Positions 17,896-29,366 of a stretch of 64,000 nt of DNA are shown here, one piece after another. This DNA is from Urechis unicinctus (taxonomy: Eukaryota > Annelida > Polychaeta > Xenopneusta > Urechidae), in contig CM067343.1 of assembly GCA_034190875.2 (NCBI GenBank), positions 37,992,789 to 38,056,788 of the forward strand, written 5' to 3'. Numbering within the stretch: the stretch's first letter is position 1; the number at the start of each line of letters is the position of its first letter. Made by a program: the position numbers and the translations under genes. Under the pieces are notes generated by a model, which did no database searches, was not told the DNA's origin, and was given only the letters and a program-made list of their open reading frames with translations.

Positions 17896-18624
17896 TCACC
17901 CCACGGACTGTTGCGACCAATATACAAGCAGATCCTCAACAATCGTACATAATACGAGCGTTCGACGTGTCAATACGGAGTTATGCGATGAGGCCATGTG
18001 TTCGATATTACATGTGGTGCATCTGCAATCAGTTAACTGTGAGTCCATCAGAACACCGAGGTTTATAGCTGTATCGGATGTAGGTACATTCATATCGCCA
18101 ATATTATCTGGGTCAAACGACGGCTGGCATTTGTACCGAGATGCGAAAAATAGAATTTCAGTTTTGCCAACCATGAGTTTTTCTGTCGGATGCATTCTTC
18201 TAATTTGGTTTTTGCATCATTTCGCATGTTTTTTTGTAGGAGTAAATGTAACATAGATTAGGATGTCCTCATCATATCAGAGGTATTGCAGATCTTGTTC
18301 ATTTAAAAGATTCCCAAGTGGTGATATTTAGGCAGTAAATAATAATGGCCCTGGGACTGATTCTTGTGGCCAACCACATGTTAGTTTGTATGTTTCAGAA
18401 TACCTGCCTTCAACACAGACTCGTTGTGGGCGGATTGATAGGTATGACTTGAGCCATGTGAGGCATTTTCTATTTAAGTCTCAGTACTATAGGCAGGTTT
18501 GTTGGATGACTGTTACTTGTCGTCAAGTCGATTGGCTAAATTATAGTCCTGAATCGATTGGCTACAACCTTCTCTGTTAATTTGGATATGAAGCTCAAAT
18601 TTGAAATTGGCCTATAGTTTTTAT
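17896..18624 (-). pseudogene. CR1/Jockey-like LINE reverse transcriptase fragment (decayed)
   Basis: Read on the minus strand, 18624-18547 encodes KNYRPISNLSFISKLTEKVV, the typical N-terminal RT block. About 18460-18360 gives LKSYLSIRPQRVCVEG, then ETYKLTCGWPQESVPGPLLF, the G-V-P-Q-G-S-V-L-G-P-L-L-F block with changes. About 18330-18240 gives LGNLLNEQDLQYL and YDEDILIYVTF, where the catalytic YADD box is altered to YDED. The frame 18195-17896 gives KTEILFFASR and INLGVLMDSQLT, the post-palm/thumb region. A stretch between the first and second blocks is missing and several stops or frame changes are present, so it cannot be active. It is found only in copy 3 of the large unit, antisense to it. 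Confidence 0.9.
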
Positions 18625-19384
18625 GGATCCAGATTGCTCTTTTCAGACAGTCTCACTAATACCTGTCATGCAACCACTTCAATCCACGCCATTGTCTCAC
18701 CCCGTCATCGCCTTGACCCCACCCTGACCTTTGCCGTAACCCCACCCTTATCATTATCAAGCTTGTATATTTGCACCATATGGCTTGCTTGGTATCACTC
18801 ATGCATTCCCGCTGGCTGCACCGGTAATTATATACATTTGACATCCCCCGTAATAAATCACCATGGTCTTTTATTTAGGTCACATAGAACCTCCATATTT
18901 ACTACAAAAACACCTCTGCAAACTATAATGACTTTGTCAAATGAAGTGAAAATTATTCTGCCTGCATATTCTATCGCAGATCACACCTAAAGCAAACAGT
19001 GTGCTTTATAGTAACCTGTAATATCGCTGAGAAACTGGGTTTTGATAATGTTCAGCCTTATTGCTGTCATTCAATTGCTTCAGACGTCAGCTTCAGAAAA
19101 CATAAGTAATTGCATATTTGTAAGGTAGGGATGCTTTATACTATAATCCACGCACAATAAGTGGATAGTGCTGTGTATTCAAATGACAAGTGGAATTGCG
19201 CAGGGAACAAATAATGAGATACTGTTTTCTGAACAGTCGAGACGAACTGGAGTAGAAAGCACTTCACATAAGTGATACTATGACCGCCCTTATTGATAAG
19301 ATTTTATGCATTGCGTTGTATCAACCATAATCAGCGTTGTCCACATGTGTACTCATATTATATCTAATGTAATTCATGTCGTAA

Positions 19385-19700
19385 TAAGCGTCGTCACTCC
19401 TTATTACCGAATGTGCTATAAATTAGTTCCCTGACCATACGTTGCAAATAAATATTAATTCCCCAGATCCAACTCAAGTATCTGACCATACTTGTAGGCA
19501 AGCCTCTTTGTAGCAGCTGACGCCCAATCAGAAACCACCACGCTTGCTGGCGACGCCCCACTTGTATAAAAACATACGCATTATCAGATGTAAGGGACAC
19601 ATTCAGTATTCGGGCAAAGATACAGTCTCCGTCGCACGGACCAAGTTGGAAGGCCAACTCCGTACTGCACGTAGCAGTCTGGAATTCCAGCTCAGCAGTA
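19385..19700 (-). other. Copy-3-only insertion with coding-like minus strand, unrecognised
   Basis: Copies 2 and 4 have no counterpart of this ~300 bp. The minus strand is open from 19657 to 19394 and upstream in frame, with ELEFQTATCSTELAFQLGP, FARILNVSLTSDNAYVFIQV and VGRRQQAWWFLIGRQLL. After a possible frame change the other frame reads SDWASAATKRLAYKYG. Base composition is less AT-rich than the surrounding unit. It could be a captured gene or retroelement fragment. The family is not recognised; a distant look of a metallocarboxypeptidase C-terminal part was considered but is too weak to name. Confidence 0.25.
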
Positions 19701-22700
19701 GCCTCTAGACATAACCAGAGTTACTCCATACCATAGTGTTGCAATTTATATTCGGACTTGCAGGATATGGAACCCATACCCCAACATTCAGAAATAAACA
19801 TCCGTTTTCCAGTTACTATGCAATTGACGTCTCGTCTTCATCATTACGACCATAAACACGGTGAAAATACTAACAGATACATAAGAGCAGTTTTTCCTCT
19901 GAAACCTAGCCATATTTGTGGTTATGATCGTTGTAAGAGACAGTAACATACCCCTTGCATTTACTCTTAATACTTTATTTATCAATAACTACTGATGGAA
20001 TATAATGATGTGCAAAGTTTTTTGATGCATTGCTCGACGTTTGGGTATTTGATTACATAGTTGAAAAATGCTTTCCATTCCCACTGCTGTTAACAACCGA
20101 TAATTGTCTCTTAAACACTCTTTCGGGCTTGCGACTCGAGATAACCGTGTTATATCCACTTAGCCGATAATGGTGCCATGCTGGTAGTTATCATCTTGAT
20201 GCTGTATCAACGTGTCCTTTTCACTGAGACGATTTCGTCTTTCATAACAACATAACCTAACCTGGTTCAATGTGACAGTTCCATGACTTAAAAGAAAATG
20301 TAGTCTGAAGGGTACGCGCAGATACAAAATACATGCTCGTGTGATGTTATAAGCGAAATACTATGATACTTAGTTTTCGGGATTAGGTCTGCTCAGAGAA
20401 CCGGCATACATTTGGTGCAAGAATATATTATCCAGCGATGTCTACATTGTATAATCACACGAATATAATTCAACAACTGTCAATAATGTATGTTAAGCAA
20501 GGGGCTCTATACGGCTATCACAATCAACCCTTTATATTTGATTTGCTTGGTCAATGATTCGCTGAATGTTAATGAAAATATTTGTCGAGATTGACGGTCA
20601 CTATGGTTCATTGCTGTGGGAAGCATCCGTTCAGAGTGAAGGAGGGGTGATTTATTAGACACTGCATGGCCGTGTGATACTATATGACCATTTGACACCA
20701 TCTCGGATATCCATATGATTTGGTATTTTTAATACTGGGCACGTTATCATCGGGACAAACATGGGGACAAATGCATCTAATTTATCGAGGCTCAGTGGAA
20801 TCTAATTGTTTTATTGACAGCCATTATGTTAACAATTAATCTTAGATACGCGAGTGATTGTAACCTGGAGCAAATGATCTCGTCCGGAATGCGCCAGGTA
20901 ACCTCGATCTTAACAGGAACGCACTTAAAGAGATTGGCGATGCATTTGTCTAAAGCCATTTTCGTGATCCGCATGACACATTGGATCCGCAAGGGAAGCG
21001 CTCTACACGATCGTGGTAGGAAAAGCTTTTGTCGGATCAGCGATGCATTTACTGCGATCAAATTGGATATTCTTTAATCATTTTAGCTTTGAGATATAGT
21101 TCAAAATAACGTGTCCAAAATCCAAACGCCGTGCAATTGATTTGGACATGTATTGGGCTGGGTAGTTATAAATAACCGTATAAGGAACGCAATAGACCCA
21201 CCAATGTGGCTCACAGACGTACTTGGTGCATGTACGTTGTTTTTCAGTTGGCTAGCGGCTGTTGCGGCTAACTGATAGCTCCTACTCACATAATGTTTAT
21301 TTGATAAAACCTACAGAGCATCCACACCCTACAACTAACCCCCACCTCATGTTGACCTGTTATATTTTGCAGCCGATTCCGGCATCAATGCTCTTCAATG
21401 GGTCGTCGTGTTTCGACCTCATGTAATGTTAAAGGGGGGATTTATAGGTGGACTGTGTTTTAAGGTATATCACTGCACAATTATGCGGAGGCAATCATAC
21501 CACCGATAATCAATAGCTGAATGCTATAGAATTGATGTAATATTGTGCTCCTTCGGTGGGATACAGTTTGTGAACAGATAAACGCGTAATTGTATCCATA
21601 TCTTAAGGTGTGATTTTATTTATATATAGCCCGCACGAAATTGCGTTTTATATAACCAGGCAGCTAGTCGATGTGTGAAGTAATTGCAAATCTAAGGTCA
21701 GCAGGAATAACTATGTTAATGCCAAAAACTACTAGATTTGCGCATCAATAGAAGTACGGCTTTGGTCAAAACCAGAATGCTCTATTTTATGTTATACAGA
21801 TGTGTATCAGCTATCCGTTGTATCAGCGATGTCAGTCGGTACTCTGTGTTGTGATGTGCACAATTTGCGCTAAACTCACATCCCACAGTTGATCCTTTGA
21901 GAGTCATAGCTTCTTGTGTTAAGCTGGCGATAATAGGTCCAATAGATTTATTGGTGATTCTGTTCTTTGTTAACCTTGTCGGTATAATACCACAAGCCTA
22001 TTTCAAGTGTCGTCTTAAACGTCTTGCAGGGAGTGTACAATGCATATCCTTGGATTATCATGGGTAAAACGCTGCCAAATTGTTGATGGTTTATTGTGAG
22101 GCAAACCACACTTTTGTTAATTATTTAATTGGGATGTACTCTTTCTTAAGAACACATAGAATATGTATGACGCAACTAAGCTTATTAACGATAACACAGA
22201 GTAACATAACTGCATGCAGTCTGCATTCAATTGGACGCTTCTGTAAAATTACTAGTAGTTACTTTTCAAACGAGCGAGAACCTTGCAAAAACATGTTTCT
22301 AGAAGTAACCATACAGATCCTCTGTTGCCAATGTAATACCAAACACATGAAACAATAATTAACTGAATGTATATGCCTCCAGGATTATTTAGAGGCAATA
22401 TGTGTTCCATATCGATACAAATAACAGCTTGAGATGCCAGCAAATGTTTCGTAATATTGATTAGAAATAACAGCACAACACTCTGTAACTATTTAATTGA
22501 AAATCTATGACGAAAATTTCTTACACAGCCATTGATATTGCATTTAATGCAAGTTTTTGTTTCATTTCCAAGGGGACGAAGTCTTATCTTTGTCGCTCCA
22601 GTATATGGCACTACTACATCATGGCAGTATAAATTAGATGATAAACGTAGTAGTGCTATCGTATATCTTATTTTTCAAGGAATTAGAATTGTGAACTATA

Positions 22701-23150
22701 GTGCTGCGAACAACTTCCGGTCTTAATAATAGTCATCACGCAATTATATGTATTATTGAATGTCAGTTTCAATTTGCTCGTTACGCCGCTTCCAGATCAG
22801 AACTCCTATATTGTTTTAATTAAAAGGAATCATCATGATAAATCCTACATTCACACCCCTGTGAATACTCTACGATTGATTATTGATGTCGCTAAGTGGT
22901 TAAAACTTTACCCACATGCAGTTCTACCACTAATCATTTGTTACATGAATGGCCCTGCAATTAGTTCAGTCACACTGTTCATTTGGATAATGTCACCAGG
23001 AGAACTATATTCGACGGGCATTATTCTTGTATCAATACGCAAAAACATTTGAGTTAAATTCTTGTCGTCCTAGATGTCATATAACTAAGCGGTTTGATAT
23101 ATGTATATACCTCATATACATTGGTTCCCCATACACAACCAAATATGGCC

Positions 23151-23500
23151 CTAGATTCAACGGATTTGTTTGTAATATCGAGACGTTCCTTGAATATGTG
23201 ACTGTGATAAACGTACTGCAATATGTAAGAAATCGCCTCTTTCCCTTCAGTCCATCCCCAGTCCGCCGTTCGCAAAAGAAAAATGTACTTTCGGGGTAAA
23301 ACTTGAGATTCATGTCCTATGGTAGTTGTAACTTTGTAAAAATAGCGCAAACTGTAAAAATAAATCAGGTCTAATGTGATGACTTTATCATATGCTTCTT
23401 GATCCATTGAACAATAAGCCTTTGAGTTGTCTAAACTTATAATGGTGCAATTTATCGAATTTAATGATAGCAATTAACTTATGTAATGTAGTAAATACGC
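23151..23500 (+). other. Spacer between copies 3 and 4
   Basis: Sequence without a visible counterpart in the other copies. No gene, motif or simple repeat is supported. Minus-strand open frames here (139 and 78 codons) look like chance. Confidence 0.4.
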
Positions 23501-26500
23501 CTGTTTAGATTTGCAGGCTAGTATAAATTAGAAAAGGATGATCAAGCATGTAGCGGTGTGAGAAATGGTATTATTCCAGTACCTTTTTATTTATTGGAAA
23601 TGGTTACTTTTTAACAGTACTTTCGTGATTTCGTCGGATATGACAATGATTTCTGCTAGCTTCAGTTTCATTCCAAATGAAAACCAAAACAGATCATCAC
23701 CATTAACCATTAATGGTAAAATATGATAATCGGGATATTTTTACGAGAAGAGTCTGACGGATAAACGTCAGAGTGATGTGGAATACAAACTAAACACAGT
23801 CCTGCACAGTTGCTGAGTTAACGGGAAACCATTTCGATCAAAATATCCATAATCAAACACGTCATTCCTCTACATAGCCATATGCTGTTTGACCACACGA
23901 TTGGTCTCTTCACACGGTCCAATGTTTAACCTACGGTTGCATGAAGTATGTATTGTTTTCCCAGATCATATGAAAATGTCATCTGCCACATGCGGCCTAA
24001 CCAAGTTATTTCCAATGAATCGTTGTACCGCCACACAAAGTCTGATTTAATTGTCTTTGACCATTCATTGTACTTATGCCACGTGCGCATCTGACTTTTC
24101 AAGGGTGTATTTGATGGTGCTGCCCAATCATCCTGTTTCCTCGCGAAGGCGGGCTTTGTTATGGACGGCTCTTAGCAAGATGCCTGCAGATAAGAGAATG
24201 GCTTAAGTTACTCATGTCACACTGCCTAGCCGTTGGCAATTTGCAGAAATCATGTTCATGGGCCACGCAGAGACAACTTGATAAAGCGTAAGTTGTTTTA
24301 TTCAGCACTGGTTGGATCACTGTACCTTCTGTTACATTTGTACAGTCCCAACCTGTCTGCATTCATCAGTATATTATGATACCACTAGCATTCTCATATG
24401 TGTACTTTGTGTAGAGCTGATGCCAAATTAATAGTGAAATGAAGTTATCTTCACCAAGCACTCTTTAATATGTAGCAATTTGTACTGTAAATCTATTGCC
24501 AAGTTGCCTCCGTTTGTTATAAAATATCCTACCGCATTTGTACCATGACCTATCACAATCTAATATGGTGAATTCAATGTGACACAACAACAATATGCAA
24601 ACTGTTGAACCATACCAGCACTATATAAGAGCGTGTAATACTTTCTGTATTACTATCGGTCGATAATATCCTGCAAGATTGTCACCATATCATCTTTGAA
24701 CCGATTCTCTGATGATAATTAAATGAGTTCGCTCAAAAATAATGGGAAAAAACATAACACAAGACTCTACAGTTGTCATTCAATGTTTTTGCAAGCAGTT
24801 ATATAGAGATCACAGACCACAAACATGTCGCTTAGATACACATCCACCAGACGCAGAAATACAGTTTACGATGTTCACACGTTAACACATAGGGTACTCG
24901 ATAGGTAAGCATGGTTCCCTGCATAATTGGCAATTACTCACTCTAGATTGAGCCATCTAGCATCAGACCGAAGCCAATTACTAACTTTGGGGCTTGCAAA
25001 TTGAAGTGAATATTTCACAGGAAACTTCATCAAATCTAAATAATAGATTATCACCCTGTGTAGACAAATGTGCTATCTCGCAAGTGCAAATTATAAGCAA
25101 TCACTTATTAAGGCATCAACACAATGACGTGGAGATGTTTTGATTAAATAACAAATAAGGCGTTTTCACGACACCCGCAATTTATTAAGTATGTATCTAT
25201 CTTCAAGGCAAGATGTGGGCATTGGATAACGATTATGAGGAAGTGGATGATAATGTCTAAGTATTGCAATGACTGTTCTGTATACTGGGTCGTTCATATA
25301 CATGCTGATACTGTGCTCTTGTTTATTCACCATTAGCATATGTCGTATTCACCGAGATAAACGGCGTGCAGAAAGTTGTTCATTTACACAACCTTACGTT
25401 GACGACACGTTGTACGCATATATCCTTGTAATTAACTATGCAATGTCATCAAACATAAAGCTGTGTAATTAGCGTGATCATATTAGGGCGGAACTATAGA
25501 AAATTCTACTTTTATTCTATCAACAAGAGTTGTACTTTATTTCGAGGTTGAATGATTCGATATACATTACACTGGAAGGTTACCTCCATAACGCCCAAAA
25601 TAGAACACTGACGGTTAATATATTGCGTCGATTTATAGGTTGTTGTTTTTATCGTACCACCATATAATGATTTGTTATGCATACGTAGCAATAAACGCAC
25701 CAAATCGATCCAAATAAAATATTATGTTGAAACAATTCACGTCACCATATAACTCGATAATGATCTTACATTGTGCCTACAAGTAGCAAGACATTCTTTG
25801 CTGTGCCTCGAAGTCGCAGACTGCGTGCGCAGAATGCCATAGCTTAGCAGAGTCTTGATTTTATCCATGCACCCTGATACATCGGCCCCATTGCTGTGAC
25901 AATCATAGTCAGGGAAATTTATATACATTGCTATCATTTGCATATCATGGGCAATGTAGCATAAAAATGTTTCACCGTTGTACTTGAAAATCATCAATGG
26001 AATTACCTATCTTACATACATAAAATGAACGGATTCTAGGTATTGTCATGTAGCACTTAAAGCAGGTGTTGAATATATGGTCGGAGCTGTGTGGCCAATA
26101 TCATTCATTTAGCAGATGTATCAAATAAACATTATATGCGAGGTCATTCAATTCCTATTGTGAAAATCAAACGCCCAGAAAATGTTTCCAGCCATTTGAA
26201 CATCAGATCATGCCGCGTGAAGATGACACATATGTTCCAAGACTATGAAGCGTAATTTGGCACAAAAGTTAATGATATACTTAACACTGGAACAGATAAA
26301 CTTCATATGAACTAAAATGACCTTCACAATTCACTTATATTACAAGACTTCTAGGGCAAAACGGAACTAACAGGCATCTTTTGTTCTGCATTTCACCAAC
26401 ATTTTTCCTTTTCCTCGCCACCGACCGCTCGAGCTCTTACACCGACGTTAACTTGACTATAATGCCTTCGCCTCCCATCGGCTTTCAAGCACAGTCATGT

Positions 26501-28465
26501 GTAGTTATAAACGTAACGCAACCGCTTTAAACGAAAATGATTTTGAGGTTTACCTGGAATAGATGGATATATTTGGTGAGTAAATTTCAACTAACTATTT
26601 TATGACCTTCTTCATTGTGTGCAATAATATACAGACACCAAACCAAGAGATGGGTTTAATTATGACTTGTCGTAATATGTTTGTTATATGAGGCACAGTT
26701 TTGGTAAATTATTTCCTTAAAGAATTATATGTTAAGGCGAAAAGCAGTAAGTAATTTGTGACATGGTGCAAATCATTCCTGCGAACTGTGCTATCCATGT
26801 TGCGTCAAAATGATGAACTTCAAGCCAGTCGACTCATTCATGTCTGACCAAGTACCGCTTAGTCAGAGTTAGTCAGTTGCCGGCTGGCCAACCACAGCGT
26901 AGTTGAATAAGGTACACACGTTAAAATATTGAATTCACTATTTTGTCCGCGGTAATCATGCTTAACAACTCTAACTGGATGTTATTGCATCATTGTTGGG
27001 CATTATGCATATCAATACTGTTGGGCATGATGCATATCAATACTGTTTGTTCTAATTAATTTATGGAATGCCTGCATTATGCAGTAGCATGTTAACTTAA
27101 TATAACCGTCCTTACATCCCTGGAATGGTCACTTGTTCATTTACGCATCGAAGAGAAGCTGCATCAACCAATTCATACGAGTGAAAAGAATTATTAAATG
27201 ATGCCCGAGATATACGTAAAGCTATGTCGCAATTTTATTAAGTGCCTTGAATACATATTCCGCGAATCATCAATTCGTCTTGCATGCCACATTGCGATGC
27301 CAGTCAGTAATAGAATTAATCCAATTACCTAAAGAGGGGCCTTTGCCTTTGCCTTTACTACGGCGGGGTCTGTAATCCGTTGCTTCTGGCTAAATTGTGA
27401 TGCATAAAATCAGTGAATGAGATTTATTATGCATAGCACACAGAATATTCAGAATGGTGGTGATAGTAAGCAAATGCAATGTCCCCGGGGTACTAAATGA
27501 AATGGCCATATAATGGTCCTAATCTATCCTACGGCACTGTGATATTGTGTCAGCAGCAAACCCTGACGCACGATGAATGCATTGAATAACAGAATGCATT
27601 TGATTACTGATATAACTGGGCCACTCAGTTGATGTTATTGCGTCTAACAAGAACATTTACATGACCAGATGGTAATGCCAAAATATCAATTATTTGTGAT
27701 TATTTACATACATCGTAATGAAGACTATCATACACATACATATAATGAATAAGCAAGCATATAATTTTAGGGGTATGAACTATACCTTTACTATACTATG
27801 GCAACAATTACACCTTTGCGAGCTGCACTACTCCGGGTCAGTTTGATCAAAGGCAAATGTAGCTGTTCCATCGATAGCCCATATTCAATCCCCCAATATT
27901 CTACTAGAGAGCTGTTTCATTCTTTAAATATCGATCCGTATCAATTCATCGCCCAATGTCTCACTTCGTGTCCCAGATATGACTTTGCATGACAAAAAAA
28001 CCTATATTGTTTGTGCTATGCACTAATGGTAGCGAGGCTGGTCAGGGAGCGCATTTCTCGATTAACGAGACACACTTACTCCAAAGAACGCTCAATATAT
28101 GCGTTATTCTTTATCGTCCTGAACGATGGCTGGTGGCAATATTGTCGCTGAAGCATCAAATGAAAGCATTAATGACATTAATGTTATTAACAGAGTAAGC
28201 CCGATTTGCGACTATTTGAGATTAGTCCGGATCATCCCGTAAAGCAGACAGTAGTACCTAATGTGCACCTAACATTGAATGTGCGATCGCATAGTCTAGA
28301 GGATCATATCGTGGAAACGGACCTCTTAAACCATGCTATCAGGGCAAACGTCTGCGTTTATCCTCATCCCTGTAGATCGGGGATTGCTATAGCGGTGCCA
28401 TAAAACGCCGTCGCCTCAAATACATTCGATATAGAAAGAAATCGAGCTGCATAGCACGGATCGTT

Positions 28466-28663
28466 ATGGATTCAAATGAACAAATTGTTGCTTACCAACC
28501 TGCAGTTAATGACATGCATATTTCATGTATAACACGCGTACAATTGCACGAGGGCGAACCATGGATAGAGAAATGCTTCTCCCCTTGTTCCATGCACGAT
28601 ATGATAGGTTTTGCATATATGCACGGAGCGCTGGTGCACTTAAAAACATCAATTGATAAATGA
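28466..28663 (+). other. Open, protein-like segment of copy 4, unrecognised
   Basis: A 65-codon open segment containing DSNEQIVAYQPAVNDMHI, RVQLHEGEPWIEKCFSPC and DMIGFAYMHGALVHLK. The same words are readable, with shifts, in copy 2 (about 9965-10165, e.g. IEQCFSPCSMLDMIGFAYM) and copy 3 (about 16790-17000). It follows the fossil coding region described at 9465-9901 and may belong to the same lost gene. No family is recognised. Confidence 0.25.
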
Positions 28664-29161
28664 AAGTACAACATTGTACATGCATAGGATATCGCATCAA
28701 TGGTGACCAGGACCACTTTCAAGATGATACAAGCGAGATTGATGCTGCTGCTGTAAGGCTCTGTGAGATACTTTAATAGTTAAGTATAGCGATATATTAC
28801 CAATAGCTTGGTTTGGAACACGTTACATACACGTATAACATTGTATTTGCTCGCTTCGTTGTTTGACTATCAGAAGTTATTATCGTCCTGGTTATCAGCT
28901 GTAGGCACTAAGGGTGGTAGGCAGACACCGCAATTAAGGGCACGAGTATGCTTATGCACCATGTTATATGCTAAGCAAACAATAATCTTAAAAGGCCCGG
29001 AGATGATAATTCCAAACAGTTCCATATTTAAACAGCATACTGCTGCATAATGTAGGTTGCCTCCTTGCCAGTGCCAGATGCGCCATCAGACATGACCTGC
29101 TCGAGTAATATAAGCTCTTCACAGGGAGTGTTTGTTACACTTGATTCAAGCTTTAATTTAT

Positions 29162-29366
29162 ATGACTCTCTGGATACAATTTATCTTACTGACGGTTACC
29201 GACTCAGCCCAATGGAGACAGATATCCAGCGGCACAACGGTTAATGTCTCGTACATAAATGAAGAACTAAAATCGAAACAAGCGAGCGTGGTAGTTGTCG
29301 ACGTGGCCTATATATAACCGATTGGCCAAGCTAAGAACCCTGTGTGGTTAGTATTGCTGTTTACTG
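29162..29366 (+). pseudogene. Candidate fossil first exon: signal-peptide-like start and conserved splice donor
   Basis: From the ATG at 29162 the frame reads MTLWIQFILLTVTDSAQ, a short hydrophobic leader like a signal peptide. It continues ISSGTTVNVSYINEELKSK and ASVVVVDVAYI, then a stop (TAA). It goes on in the same frame as PIGQAKNPVWLVLLFTG up to a textbook donor G|GTAAGTGACG at 29366/29367. The donor is identical in copy 1 (3666/3667) and copy 2 (11212/11213). Copy 1 has TTACCG where copy 4 has the stop, reading AYILPIDQAK, but it has other breaks: a stop after DSAQ and an insertion at 3530. Copy 2 lost the ATG and has a deletion. All copies are broken. I infer an ancestral secreted or membrane protein; family unknown. 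Confidence 0.35.

Larger units (their letters stand above)
15421..23150 (+). repeat. Copy 3 (5'-truncated) of the large unit
   Basis: The copy starts abruptly at the internal point matching 1291, 8639 and 26928 (ATATTGAATTCAC) and runs to the tail block at 23073-23130. It lacks the first ~4 kb of the unit. The region matching about 10500-11900 of copy 2 is replaced or disrupted by a LINE fragment, so the splice-donor-like exon of the other copies is absent. An extra segment near 19390-19700 has no partner in copies 2 or 4. After about 23135 it diverges from copy 2. Confidence 0.85.

Noticed and set aside
19394..19657. Metallocarboxypeptidase C-terminal fragment
   Set aside because: Only a loose resemblance (SDWA...YKYG...LEL) that needs a frame change; key residues cannot be placed.
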